Positions 23,516 through 34,921 of a stretch of DNA of 64,000 nt are shown piece after piece (the first letter of the stretch is position 1; each line of letters opens with the position of its first letter). The stretch comes from Takifugu bimaculatus (lineage: Eukaryota; Chordata; Actinopteri; Tetraodontiformes; Tetraodontidae): positions 9,089,197 through 9,153,196 of the forward strand of contig CP034986.1 of assembly GCA_004026145.2 (NCBI GenBank), written 5' to 3'. The translations under genes and the position numbers were made by a program. The notes beneath the pieces were generated by a model. The model made no database searches and had not been told where the DNA came from. It worked only from the letters and a program-made list of their open reading frames with translations.

Positions 23516-26500
23516 GAGAATTCAAATATGCAACCAGGTGTTGGCTAACTGACTCTTCAGAGCTCTGTCGGTGGTTCGTCCACAGACTTCCTGTCGGGCT
23601 TTTTTATGAGAGTTTTAGTGTCTGTGGCTGCTGCGAGTCGTCAGTCGTCCTTTTTATTCGCTGATAGACTCATTTTAGAATGAAACTTTGGACAAAACCT
23701 TTAAAAAGTCTTAAGAAATACAGTCAACAAGAGATGGTGAAATGAGAGAACCGCGGTGTCCTCCGGTCCAATATTCCCGCCATGGCGCCTTCTGCCCGCA
23801 GCGCGTGAGGCTATGGCGCCCTCTAGTGGTCAGCGTCGATCTTCCCCGTGACAGACCGGTCGAGCTCCTGGCGTGGAGATGAGGTGGTTGAGGACTCGCT
23901 GAAGCCAGCTCCAGCTCTGCAACCTCCCTCCTGAGAGGACGGAGCTCGCTGGACTGGAATTCTGATGGAGGACCGAGGTGATAAAGGCTCCTTCCTCGTG
24001 ACATCGTGTCTCCGGCTCACCTGGGTCCTCTACACCTCCCTGGGTCAAGACACGTCTCCGCTCAGCTTCGACGAGACTTGATCAAACCTGCAGGAACGAC
24101 GTCTTCTGTTTTCAGAAGACGTGGGAAAGATGAATCAGATTCCCGATAACTCGGATAAAGCTGTTTTTATCTGGAACCAAAAAGTTGTCACCATCAGACC
24201 TTTAATTCTTGCCAATTCTTTTGTTTCTTCTGAAAACAAACCTCTGTTATCTGGGAAACATGGAGCCAGTCCAGGAAGGGCCCACTGACCCCGATTCTGG
24301 TTGATACAGGATTAGCTAACAAATCTTGAAAGGCTAACGTGAGGAAAAGTCACTTTTCTGGAAGTCCCGTTGTTGGATACCAAAGAACAGGAAGTCGAAC
24401 TCATCCGACCGTTCATTTATCCACAAGGAACACTCAGAACCAGGTTCCTCCAAAGGTTCTCGCTGATATCTTTGATATTTCTTCCAAAATGATCCGACAC
24501 ACAAACAACTGAAAGTTTTTGTTGCTGAACTGTAGCTGGCACTGAAGTAAAAACACATTCAGGTTCTGTATGTTAGCAGTTCACATAGCTATGCTAGGTT
24601 AAGCTAAGCTAATTAGTTGTGTTGGCAGAATCAGGAGTGAACAGTTGGATCTTTTAAATGTGAGTCAGCATCAGTGTTTGAGGGGACTTTACATCCAACC
24701 AGCTCTGCCAGCAGTTGATGAGGTCCATATGCTGGGGGGGGGGGGGGGGGGGGGTCCAGCACCGAAAAACTGCCCCGTTCTGCTGTTTTGTGGAGCAGTT
24801 TTTCATGACTCTTCAGAACCGACGTCCTCGGCTGACCTGAGAGAAGCCGTGACTCAGAGGAACGTCACCGCCGGTCCCACCTTCAAGGGCTCGTCGTGTG
24901 ATTCAGAATCCACCATTTATGTTGTGCGATGCACAAACGGTCGTCTGTTAGCGCTGATGATGCTAACTGCTCCGGCCTCTGGGGGCCGGTGGATGCAGAC
25001 GAAGCAGATGAAAGTATAAAGAAATAATCTGGAAGCTGCCATCATTTCCTGAAGCTCAGCTCTTTGTCATTAGCATTTAGCGGCGGCGTTGATCAGCATG
25101 TTGAAAAGCAGGGCCAGCAGGTCGAAGGGATATTTGAGAATCCGTGACACCATGATGAGAGTAAACACGTGCACGTGTGTACGCAATGGAAACTGTGTCA
25201 GGGGTGGAAACGGCGTTCGCTCTGTGGGAGTTGGCGGGCGCGGTCGACGCGTTCAGGCGTGAGTCACCGTTGTCGACGTCAAACGGGCCCTTTCTAACGA
25301 CACCAACAGAAAGAAAAGTTAGATTAGAGATGAGAGTCCGGATTGAATGGCACCAATCACAGGCAGGCCCACTGCTAGCGCCCCCTGGGGGCGCCAGGCC
25401 GTCCTCTCGTTGACTGGAGGCGTGTCGGAGAGGCCACTTTAGCCCGTTCATTCGTTCATCACGGATGCTAGACAAGAGCGTATTCACCTGGAGGGGTCAC
25501 CCCAGAGGCACAGCCCTGTTCCGGTCCTGGAAGGGCCCCTTAGTGGTGCTGGACCAGAGTTCGGGGCATCGCCACAGGCCACTTAATGGGCGCTCTGCAG
25601 GGACCCTCCGTTGGACATCAGAGGTTCCTACCGAGTGTTGGACATCTCACGAGCACGTGGGAACAGACTCAGCTGAAGGTTCTGCTGAGTCTCAGCTGAA
25701 GGTTCTGCTGAGTCCGGCTCCTTTTCTGTGGGCTCCAGCAGGATGTCCTGCCTGGCCCTGGGACCCTGGACCAGGAGCTTGGATGGATCTTAGACTCAGT
25801 CTTTGAAGAATGTCTGCCATCAGACCACATGTCCTGCTGGAGACACTTTTCTCGTCTAGACCGGCTTTGACTCATCCAGCGTGATTCACCGATGGACCAG
25901 ATCCCAGCTGAGTGGACGGATCTCCTGGTGAACTTCATCCACCACCAGCGCGCCTCCCCTTCACCAGGATTTTGCTCCATTTCCGGGGAATCGGCGGCGC
26001 GTTTGATCCGGAAGCGTCATCCGTGACGTCAGTCGGGAACTCCCCCCCGGGTGAAAGCCAGGCCGGGACGCACCGAGCAGACCCGCATCTCCGGCAGGAG
26101 GGTGCGAGGTGCGACCGCGTGACGTCCGCAAACGCTCCACGTGCGTCAAGACGCGCGGCTCAGAAGTGGCGGAGAGCGCGTAAGTCAACAGGTAGGAGAC
26201 CGAGACAGGTGGAGGGAGCAGTTCCTGACCTGAGCACTCACAGCCTGAACTTTCTATGAATGTTCCTGCTTTACCTGCGAGTTCTTCTGGGTGGATGGAG
26301 CTGACCCAGAAGGTCCAGAGTGGATCCAGGAGAGAAGGCAAGATACTGGCATAGCGGCTGACTCTCACTCCCTGCTGTGCCACACACTTGCCGTCTCTCT
26401 GCCTCCTTTTCCGCCCACATCTCTTCCACGACCTCCGCCCCTGCTGCTCTGGATTAAACAGAAGGTTCGAGACGAATGAAGATCCAAGATTCGACTGGGA

Positions 26501-27045
26501 AAAGGCTGAAACGGGAGATGAACGTGGTTGTGTTGATCTTATGAAAACTTGAGGGTCAAACTGAGCATGAAAACTTTCCTGTTGATAATTCTATAGTATT
26601 GATCGACCTCTAAGTGAGGGGGGTGTGTCATACGTGTGTCATACGTGTGTCATATATGTGTTTTAAGTGTGTGTGTGAGGCGACAGAACATCGCAACATC
26701 ACATTCTTGTGTTTGTGCGGCTCCATCCACAAAAGATCCGAAATAAACGGAAACTAAACACGGAAACAAGATGAATTCAAGAGCCTCGTTATTAACTTTT
26801 ATTCAACCAAAAACATCGTTGCCTTCATTCTCTTTCTGCACATTTAAAAAAAAAAGGGGTTTTATTTATTGATTTATTGTACTGAGACCTGGTGGATTTT
26901 ATGGTTTAAACTTCTGTCATTCAGTCATCAAAGCTTAAATCCATCATAACAAATTAACTTAAAGGTGAGTTCCTGGTGTATAAAACAGATAATAATAGAA
27001 TTAAAAGCCACATTGATCGAGACAGACGCGGGGATCACGTGAGCC
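23516..27045. other. Intergenic stretch between slc24a2 and sepsecs
   Basis: No gene recognised. It contains a G21 homopolymer (24734-24754), a short 21-bp duplication near 25672-25715, an 11-bp GTGTGTCATAC repeat (about 26623-26655), and a CpG-rich patch near 26000-26170 without a convincing exon. Confidence 0.6.
24734..24754. repeat. Poly-G run
   Basis: Twenty-one consecutive G. Its length is unreliable in most sequencing methods. Confidence 0.9.
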
Positions 27046-27047
27046 GT

Positions 27048-27160
27048 CCCATGACGCAGTGACGTCATGACGCAGTGCGTCAGCGGCTGCTCTGCGTGTC
27101 CTCGTGTTTCCGGTCGTCTGGAGGCGCTTCGGCGGAGCTTCTCCTGGTCCAACTGCTCGG
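27048..27160 (+). promoter_or_regulatory. CRE-containing promoter-like element
   Basis: A consensus cAMP-response element, TGACGTCA (27060-27067), sits between two copies of ATGACGCAGTG. An ETS-like TTTCCGG follows, then a GC-rich segment ending in CTCG|GTGAGA with the junction after 27159, which would be a good splice donor. It could be an upstream promoter and non-coding exon of sepsecs, or of an unannotated transcript. The elements are seen; their use is inferred. Confidence 0.4.
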
Positions 27161-27579
27161 TGAGAACAGAGCTTCCGAATATCCTCCTGCTTCTATTCGC
27201 CGTCTCGTTCCCGTGGCAGATGCGTTAGCATCCATGCTAACTGCCCCCCCCGCTACACGAGCGGCTCCACCATTCGCTAAACTGTTGAGTAAAATTGCTG
27301 ATGTGTAAATATGTTTTTACAAAACAAAACCAGCCGCTCACCGAACCCTGTTGCATTTTCCATCCGATTTTCTCAGATTAAGACGGAACCACAGAATAAT
27401 ACTCCATGTTTTAGACTCGCTATTTCCCCCAGAAGTTTTCCCTCACTTTTGAAATGAAAAATTAGCTGGAAAGTTGTCTTATTTTTCGCACACGAGTGTA
27501 ATTGGGGAGGAGACGAATGCTCTAAACTCCAGTTCTTTCTATAAAATTCACAATGTTGACGTTTGTGGGCGACATTCGT

Positions 27580-28012
27580 TGAACTACATTTCCCAGAATC
27601 CCAGAATTTGCCGACGTTGCCTAAAGCCGGAAGTTATTTTACTCGTTGAACTCGTGAACGTCCATGTATTATATTACGAAAAATAAAACTTTTTAAAAAA
27701 AGTTCTCACAAACTGTAAAAAAAGCTAGATGTATTATTTAGTTTGATAATCCGGAAACTCCACATCCCACAATTCAAGACGGTTTTCTACGTTTATCCTT
27801 TACCAGCTAACTGCTGGAGTGGTCTCCATGGCAACAGCAGGTTTGGGGATTCTGGTTAGTGTAGATCTTTTCCAAAAGTTTAGAATTTTATTGACATCCT
27901 GACTGGAGAATGGTGGATTTTCTGAAGGTGAAACCCTCCCGTAACAGCTTTTTTCCCAGGATTCCTTTTGGAGCGTCGACGTTTGATGTCACCCTGAAAC
28001 TCTTTGGCAAAG
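27580..28012 (+). promoter_or_regulatory. sepsecs: sepsecs promoter with two ZNF143/STAF-like sites and an ETS site
   Basis: ACTACATTTCCCAGAATCC (27583-27601) matches the known ZNF143/STAF consensus (ACTACAnnTCCCAGAATGC) at all but one fixed position. A second weaker copy, ACTCCACATCCCACAATTC, lies at 27757-27775. GCCGGAAGTT (27626-27635) fits an ETS/GABPA site. This combination is typical of TATA-less housekeeping promoters. ZNF143 was first described as the activator of the tRNA(Sec) gene, so a site before the enzyme that acts on that tRNA is fitting. Confidence 0.6.
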
Positions 28013-30504
28013 ATGAACGGCGAGAACTTCAGCCTGAGCGAGAAGGTCGTGTCTGCCTCCTACATCCGTCAGGGGAGTCAGGCTCGCCGCAGCCACGAGC
28101 AGCTCATCAGACGCCTGCTGGAGCAGGTGAGAGGCTCCGTCTGCGTCCCCACGCCCTCTTCTGGGGGACGGGGTAACCCGGTGTCCATCTCGTCCTCCCC
28201 ACAGGGCAAGTGTCCCGAGGAAGGATGGAGCGAGAGCACCATCGAGCTCTTCCTGAGCGAGCTGGCCGTGATGGACAGCAACAACTTCCTGGGTAACTGT
28301 GGGGTGGGAGAGCGAGAAGGTCGGGTGGCCTCCAGCCTGGTGGCTCGGCGACATTACAGGTCGGCAACCATGAGCTTCACCCGCATTTATGACAAATGCC
28401 GGATTAGACGTCCAGTCTGTCGTCCGCAGGCTGATCCACGGTATCGGCCGGTCCGGCGACATCGCTGCCATTCAGCCCAAAGCCGCAGGATCCAGTTTGC
28501 TCAATAAGCTGACCAACTCGGTCGTGCTGGACGTCTTGAAGCTCTCCGGTTCGTTTGCACCCACGTTTTTTTCCGTTTTTGGGAATGGAAAATATTTCCA
28601 TGTAACGTTTAAAAGCCTGCTCCGTTCCTCCTGGCTAACAGGCGTCCGAAGTGTAGCTAGCTGCTTCGTCGTTCCCATGGCAACGGGGATGAGCTTGACC
28701 CTGTGTTTCCTGACGCTCCGTCATCGCAGGCCCAAGGCTCGTTACATCGTTTGGCCCCGCATCGACCAGAAGTCGTGCTTCAAAGCCATGATCACCGCAG
28801 GTGAGAGAAAACGGTCCGTTTCAGGTCCGACTCGCCTCAGCCGCTCACAAAGGAACCTGAAATGACGCCTGAGCAGGTTTCGAACCGGTGGTGATCCAGA
28901 ACCTTCTGGAGGGCGATGAGCTACGGACGGACCTGGGCGCCGTGGAACAGAAGATCCAGGAACTGGGACCTGAGAACATCCTGTGTGTTCATTCCACAAC
29001 TTCCTGCTTCGCCCCGCGCGTCCCCGACAGGTCGGCGAGCTCCAAGTGTCCCATCAGAAGTCAGAACCTTCTGCCCACTGCTCGCTCTTTCTCCCAGGCT
29101 GGAGGAGCTGGCCACCATGTGCGCCAAGTACGACGTTCCACACATCGTGAACAACGCGTACGGCGTGCAGGCGTCCAAGTGCATGCACCTGATCCAGCAG
29201 GTGAGGCAGCGATGACGGCGACGTCCTCAAACCGCCACCAGGGGGCGGCGGGTGCGTTCGGGTGACTTCAGATCTGCGTCCTCAGGGCGCCCGTGTCGGG
29301 AGGATCGACGCCTTTGTGCAGAGCCTGGACAAGAACTTCATGGTTCCAGTAGGCGGCGCTATTATCGCAGGTTTTGATGAGACCTTCATTCAGGAGATCA
29401 GCAGGATGTACCCCGGTGAGTGTGTGCAATGACCTTTGACCCCCCCCCCACCCACATCAAAGCAGTTCTTGTAACTCCTGTTGATCAAAGGCGGCGTTCT
29501 TCTTCTGTGCAGGTCGAGCGTCGGCCTCGCCGTCCCTGGACGTCCTCATCACCCTCCTGGCTCTGGGAGCCAGCGGCTACAAGAAGCTCCTGTCAGAGCG
29601 GAAGGTGAGAACGTCCAGGAACCTTCTCGCGTGACCTCATCCCATCAGGATCCATCGATCCGGCCCTGGTGGTCAATTACTGATACACAGGAGCAATTTC
29701 CCAGAAGAGCTCTCCTCCACTTCCCTCCTTTCAATAATTCAAACATCAACAACAGACGGCCTGATGGTGTAACACACTCACACACACACACACACACCCA
29801 CGCAGGCCTTGCCGTGCCCCCCCGCCCCCTCAGGGATGGTGAAGTCATTGTTTTGTTGGGAGAGAACAGACGGCCACTGTAACCTGTTGAAGTGACCCCG
29901 TGTGACCTGCGACCTTCTCGTCCCTCCCCTGCAGGACATGTATTCCCTGCTGGCCCAGGAGCTGAAGGCCCTGGCCTCGTCCCACGGGGAGCGGCTGCTG
30001 CACACCCCTCACAACCCCGTCTCCCTGGGTGAGCTGGCCGCCCCGGCTGCAGAGCGCTGGTTCTGACCAGGCGTGACTCTTCTCTCTCCTGTCTGCAGCC
30101 ATGTCCTTGGACGCCCTCCAGGCCCGGGGCAACACGGCGCTGACCCAGCTGGGCTCCATGCTCTTCACGCGGCAGGTGTCAGGAGCCAGGTACCCACGCC
30201 CCACAGCGTCCTAGCGTTAGCGAGGGCGTGGCCACTCAACTTCCTGTCCTTGCTCTTCAGGGTGGTACCGCTGGGCGCCGAGCAGACCGTGAGCGGACAC
30301 CTGTTCCGCGGCTTCATGTCCCACTCGGAGTCGTACCCGTGTCCTTACCTGAACGCCGCCTCGGCCATCGGCATCACCCGTGAAGACGTGGCGCTGTCCA
30401 TCAAGAGACTGGACAAGTGTCTGAGGAGCCTGAAGAAAGGGGGGCGGCGCCCCCCCCCCCACGGGGGAGCCACAGCCGGAGGACGACGGCCAGTACTGAA
30501 ATAA
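28013..30504 (+). CDS. sepsecs: O-phosphoseryl-tRNA(Sec) selenium transferase (SEPSECS)
   Basis: Pyridoxal-phosphate enzyme that converts O-phosphoseryl-tRNA(Sec) to selenocysteinyl-tRNA(Sec) with selenophosphate, the last step of selenocysteine synthesis in eukaryotes. Eleven coding exons in consistent phase: 28013-28126, 28205-28359, 28430-28548, 28642-28800, 28877-29030, 29098-29200, 29286-29415, 29513-29604, 29935-30028, 30099-30189 and 30261-30504. They give about 484 residues (human 501). The PLP-binding lysine falls at K284 in SLDKNFMVPVGGA, the human number. The phosphate-binding loop HGIGRSGD starts at residue 91, with R97 conserved. The GNCGVGEREGR motif, the HSTTSCFAPRVPDR segment and the RGFMSH segment are intact. 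The start at 28013 is three codons into an open frame and matches the human N-terminus in length. The last residues pass through a C11 run and read as an Arg/Pro/Gly tail unlike the acidic human C-terminus (see findings). Confidence 0.97.
29777..29800. repeat. Short (CA)n repeat
   Basis: About 24 bp of AC repeat in a sepsecs intron. Confidence 0.85.
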
Positions 30505-30586
30505 AATCCCCTCCGTCAACTTGAGTTGGACCTTTTTTCCCATCAGATCCGTCTGAAAGCTGCAGTTGAGACTCGGCATGAATAAA
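30500..30586 (+). terminator. sepsecs: sepsecs polyadenylation signals
   Basis: AATAAA at 30500-30505 overlaps the TAA stop codon, and a second AATAAA lies at 30581-30586. The second, about 80 bases after the stop, is the likelier signal and would give a very short 3' UTR. Confidence 0.55.
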
Positions 30587-31120
30587 TGTAAAAACTGTTG
30601 GGACCCTTCTGCTGGGGGGCGTCTGAGGGGACGTCAGCAGCGGGCTGGTGGTGGGGGCGGGGCTAAACGGGGCTCCAGTGACGGATGGGGGGGCTGTTTA
30701 CTGATGACTGAAGTGTCTTCATCTCTCATCTGTTGGTTGTGAAGAGCTGCTGCATTGGTGATGCGTGCAGGTGCAGCACGGCCGTTTCCATGCTGCCTGG
30801 ATCGATACTATTGATCAGCCGGGTCACACTGGGACATCTTATAGTTACTGATCAGATAGAATTGACTTAACAGCATAAATCACGTGATTTCGAGAAATTT
30901 TTGGATATGTTTTATTAAATTATGTTGAGGCAAACAGATTTTTTTGGCTTATTTCGTCGTATTGTTTGAATTTGTAATCAGATCGTAGGAGAAACCGATC
31001 AAATGAAACCGGAAACACGATCAAAACACGCTGAAATAAAGGTCCCGGTTCTTTTATTGCTGATTCCGTCTGCGGAGGATGAAGAGTCACCCTCGTCTCC
31101 ACCTGGTCCAGCGCCTAACT
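30587..31120. other. Short intergenic stretch between sepsecs and lgi2
   Basis: Nothing recognised. The first part is GC-rich and the second (about 30830-31060) AT-rich, with an AATAAA at about 31035. The gap between sepsecs and the lgi2 promoter is about 0.5 kb. Confidence 0.6.
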
Positions 31121-31322
31121 GACGTCATTCGGCGTGATTTCGGAGGTGCGCGCGCGGTCGCGTTTGCGTGCGTCGCGGCGCCGCTGCGTGACGACGCGTT
31201 TGAGCCGCAGCCCGATGTGCTGATGTCAGAGGCTCGGTGCAGCATTCCGCTGGTGCAGGGCGGATACGCGCACACACACACACACACACACGCGCGCGCG
31301 CAGCCTGAGAGCGAGCAGCAGG
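31121..31322 (+). promoter_or_regulatory. lgi2: lgi2 promoter/5' UTR with CpG cluster
   Basis: The sequence is dense in CpG (about 31140-31210), with GCGCGCGCGG and GACGACGCG words. A 39-bp alternating purine-pyrimidine tract (31264-31302) follows directly before the lgi2 start. I see no TATA box, and the transcription start was not located. Confidence 0.5.
31264..31302. repeat. Alternating (CA)n(CG)n tract before lgi2 start
   Basis: An uninterrupted alternating purine-pyrimidine run, mostly CA and then CG, ends 20 bases before the lgi2 ATG. Confidence 0.9.
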
Positions 31323-33705
31323 ATGGTGGCGGCCGTCAACCTCTGGCTCCTGGTGTCCCTGTCCCTGCTGGTCCAGCCCGGACATCTGCAGAAGCCGTTC
31401 CGCTGCGCCAGATCATGCAGCTGCTCCAAGGAGTCCATCATCTGCGTGGGCATCTCCAGCGTCCCGAGGACCCCCCCCGGCGACATCAGCTCACTGTGAG
31501 GAGACGCGTGACGGGATGTGCGGTGCTGAGGCCCGCGGCGGGGGAGGCGCCGGTGGTGGGGGGCTCACGTTTATCTCTCTGTGCGCCTCCAGGAGCATCG
31601 TCAACGGGACCTTCTCGGAGGTCAAAGAGGCCATGTTTGCGCACATGCCGTCGCTCCAGCTGCTGTAAGGATCCGGCCGCGGGACGCGCTGCCGTTGAAA
31701 ATCAAGGCTTGTTTTCAACTCCGATTAAAACGGGCTCGACTAATATTTGCACGCTTTACGGTGCTTTTGTCTGTGTTTGACTCTTTCGAACAGGCTCCTG
31801 AATTCCAACTCTCTCACAGCTGTGAGGGACGACGCCTTCTCAGGTCTTCCACATCTGGAGTACCTGTAAGATGATCGGGAGTGTTAATCTGCAGTAGTTT
31901 AACTTCATCTTTCAGTAAAAATCCATTTTCTGATCTTTGCTTCTCTGCCGCCCCTTGTGGCCACAACACAGAACCTGCAGTTTATTATATTAAATCTCGG
32001 GTAGTTTTGGTTAGAAGCAGCCAAAATAAAGGGAATTTAAGCTGTGATTAAAATTCCACATGTTTTTTTCTTTTGCAGGTTCATTGAAAGCAACAAGATC
32101 GAGACTGTGTCCAGATTTGCCTTCAGAGGACTCAGGGACCTGACTCACCTGTGTGTTCCACACGTTAACATGTTCATTATCTCGCGACAGTTGTTTGTCT
32201 GCTGCTTATGAATTTCTTGGGAAAGAACAATTCTCCTTCCTGTTGCTGCTGTTTTCAGGTCGTTAGGCAAATAACAACATCAAGTTCCTGCCCAGGGACC
32301 TTTTCTCCGACTTGGACTCGCTCATAGAACTGTCAGTTCTAGTTAGTCCTTTCACGTCTAGTTGACCCACGTGTGCGCCAGCTTGACCAGCTGGGTTCGG
32401 TTTCTCCTCCGTCCGCTCCGCAGGGACCTGCGGGGCAACGCCTTCGAGTGCGACTGCCGTGCCAAGTGGTTGATGACGTGGCTGAAGAGCACCAACGCCA
32501 CGGTGTCCAGCGTGGCGTGTGCCGGGCCGGAGGACATGAAGGGCAAGAGCCTCAACGACCAGAGCAGCCTGCACGACGACTGCATCTCCACAGGTGAGGA
32601 GGACCGGCCCCTCCATCCCAGTCCAGACCTAAGGCTTCGTCTGTACCCTCCCCAGATTTTGTTGTCCACCAGACCATCGCGTCGGAGTCCCTCTCCATCG
32701 ACACCTTCGACTATAAGGACGACGTCTACGTCACCATCGGCGCTCCCAGTGCAGACAGCTGTATGGTGTACCAGTGGGACCACATCGAGATGAACTTCAG
32801 GACCTACGATAACATCACAGGTACGGCGCTTGACCCGGTCGGGTCTGGCGCTCCCCCGCTAACCGGCTCCTCCGTGACCCCCCCCAGGTCAGTCCGTGGT
32901 GAGCTGCAAGCCGGTCGTGATCGTGGACCAGGTCTTCGTCATTGTGGCCCAGCTGTTCGGAGGCTCTTACATCTACAAGTTTGACGAAGACCAGAGCAAG
33001 TTCAGCAAGTTCCAGGACATCGAGGTCACCAAGATCTCCAAACCCAACGACGTGGAGGCGTTCCAGATCGGCTCCGACTGGTTCTTCGTGATTGCCGACA
33101 GCTCAAAGGCGGGCTTGTCCACCCTCTACAAGTGGAACAACAAGGGATTCTATTCCTACCAGTCGCTGCACGAGTGGTACCGGGACACGGACGTCGAATA
33201 CCTGGACCTGGACGGGAAGGCTCACCTCATCCTGTCGAGCCGCTCGCAGGTGCCCGTCATCTACCAGTGGAGCCGCAGCAACCAGAAGTTCGTCCTGCAA
33301 GGCGAGATCCCCAACATGGACGACGTCGTGGCCGTGAAGCACTTCCGGATCAAAGGAGACCTCTACCTGGCCATGACGCGCTACATCGGCGACTCCAAAG
33401 TCCTGTATTGGGGTCCCAAACAGTTTGCAGAGATCCAGGCGTTACCCTCGCGGGGCTCCATGGTTCTGCAGCCGTTCTCTTTCAAGGAGCGCCACTACCT
33501 GGCCCTGGGCAGCGATTACACCTTCTCCCAGATCCTCCTGTGGGACGGCGACAGGAAGGTCTTCGACCGCTTCAAGGAGGTCTACATCCAGGCGCCGCGC
33601 TCCTTCACCGTCATCTCCACCGACCGCAGGGACTTCATCTTCACCTCCAGCTTCAAAGGAAACACCCAGATCTTTGAGCACGTCCTCATTGACCTGAGCC
33701 TGTGA
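31323..33705 (+). CDS. lgi2: Leucine-rich glioma-inactivated protein 2 (LGI2), frameshifted in exon 5 here
   Basis: Secreted neuronal glycoprotein of the LGI family, which bind ADAM22/ADAM23-type receptors at synapses. Eight exons: 31323-31495, 31593-31664, 31794-31865, 32079-32150, 32259-32331, 32424-32593, 32656-32820 and 32888-33705. Residues 1-23 form a signal peptide. An LRR N-cap follows (C28, C32, C34, C41), then LRRs encoded by successive 72-nt exons with identical CT|G phase. An LRR C-cap includes ECDCRAKWL, and a long EPTP beta-propeller half ends EHVLIDLSL. The tail matches LGI2 rather than LGI1 (HIEMNF, DNITGQS, FKGNTQIFEH). Exon 5 is 73 nt instead of 72; as written, the frame stops after residue 134. 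With 72 nt the protein would be about 537 residues (human 545). All splice sites and later exons look intact, so this is probably a functional gene carrying a one-base error or a recent allele. Confidence 0.95.
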
Positions 33706-34921
33706 GGGGCTGTGCCTTGTGTCCTGCAGCCGAATGTCTCCCCCACCCCCCAAAAAAAGCTGGTACATGTCTTCAGTCATCGCGCGCTCTTCCTGAAAAT
33801 GCTGAGTCAGAAACTATTTTAAGTCCTTCAGTCCCTTGAGGTGTTCCAGCTCTCTCCAAATGGCCTCGTCCGACGGCCTCTGAGCTTTAAGACGGGACGA
33901 CAGGGAAGGTCAAGAGGTCAAAGAGCTGCACAAAGCAGCTGCTAACCAGAGATGCACCGGTGCCAGGGCGGGGTCACTCCTCGGGACGTCTGCCGTTCAT
34001 CACTTTGGTCGCTCACGAAAGTCGGACAAACCTGGGGTCGGTGCATCCGTGCTGGTTGCTTCTGGAAACATCCTGGTCCCATTTCTGAAGGTGTGTAGAT
34101 CCAAAAATACGACCTGTTTGCACACGTTAATTCGGTTTGTGGAGCCCTTCATGAATGTCTCATGCCACCAAAAACCTGGTAACGATACTTAAAGGCTGCT
34201 TTTACCTCACAGGCTCTCACTCTGTGGTGGGCTGATGTACAGCAGGTTGCCTTATAAGCTCTGGGGTCGCCCCACAGTGCCCCCATCTGGCCGCGATAAG
34301 GCACTACACCCACACAGGGAACGTCTGGAAGCACAAACCTTTAATTGCTAATTACTGTAATGAGTCCTCAGCCCTGAGAGCCCAGGTATAAAATAGTGCT
34401 GTAGCTTCTATATGTTAAAATATGTAGAGTTAAATTATGGATACAGGAATTAACAAAAGGCTTCAGCGGCTACGTGGACCTATAATAATAAAAATTCACA
34501 GTTAACCTTTAGTTTAGCATTAGAGTAGATAGAATCCTTTTCTAGGAGAAATAATTTGTTTTAAGTGAAATCAGGGAAACATTTTCTTTTTTAAAAAGCA
34601 ACTTTTCTCCAAATTTACTATGACAAGAAAACATGTAAATAAATCCACTTAACAGCTTTTTGGAATTGTTCAGTATTGACTTTAACCTACAAAATGTATA
34701 TAAAAGCAGGGTCTGCAGGGCCACTTCCTGTCATATAATTGCCTGGACTGATATTTGCACTCTGTTTAATAATAATTCTAATAATGATTATTATTAAAAT
34801 GATAATATTAAGCTTATAGCAGCATGATAGCAACAAAACAGGTGTTTGCTAAATTCATTTGAGGTGAAACTCAGAAACTCAAAGTGCTTGGACTTTTATC
34901 GTGAATGATATCGCAAATAAA
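33706..34921 (+). other. lgi2: lgi2 3' UTR, probable extent
   Basis: AT content rises steadily after the stop codon. AATAAA at 34916-34921 is the best candidate poly(A) signal, implying a 3' UTR of about 1.2 kb. No coding exon seen. Confidence 0.5.
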
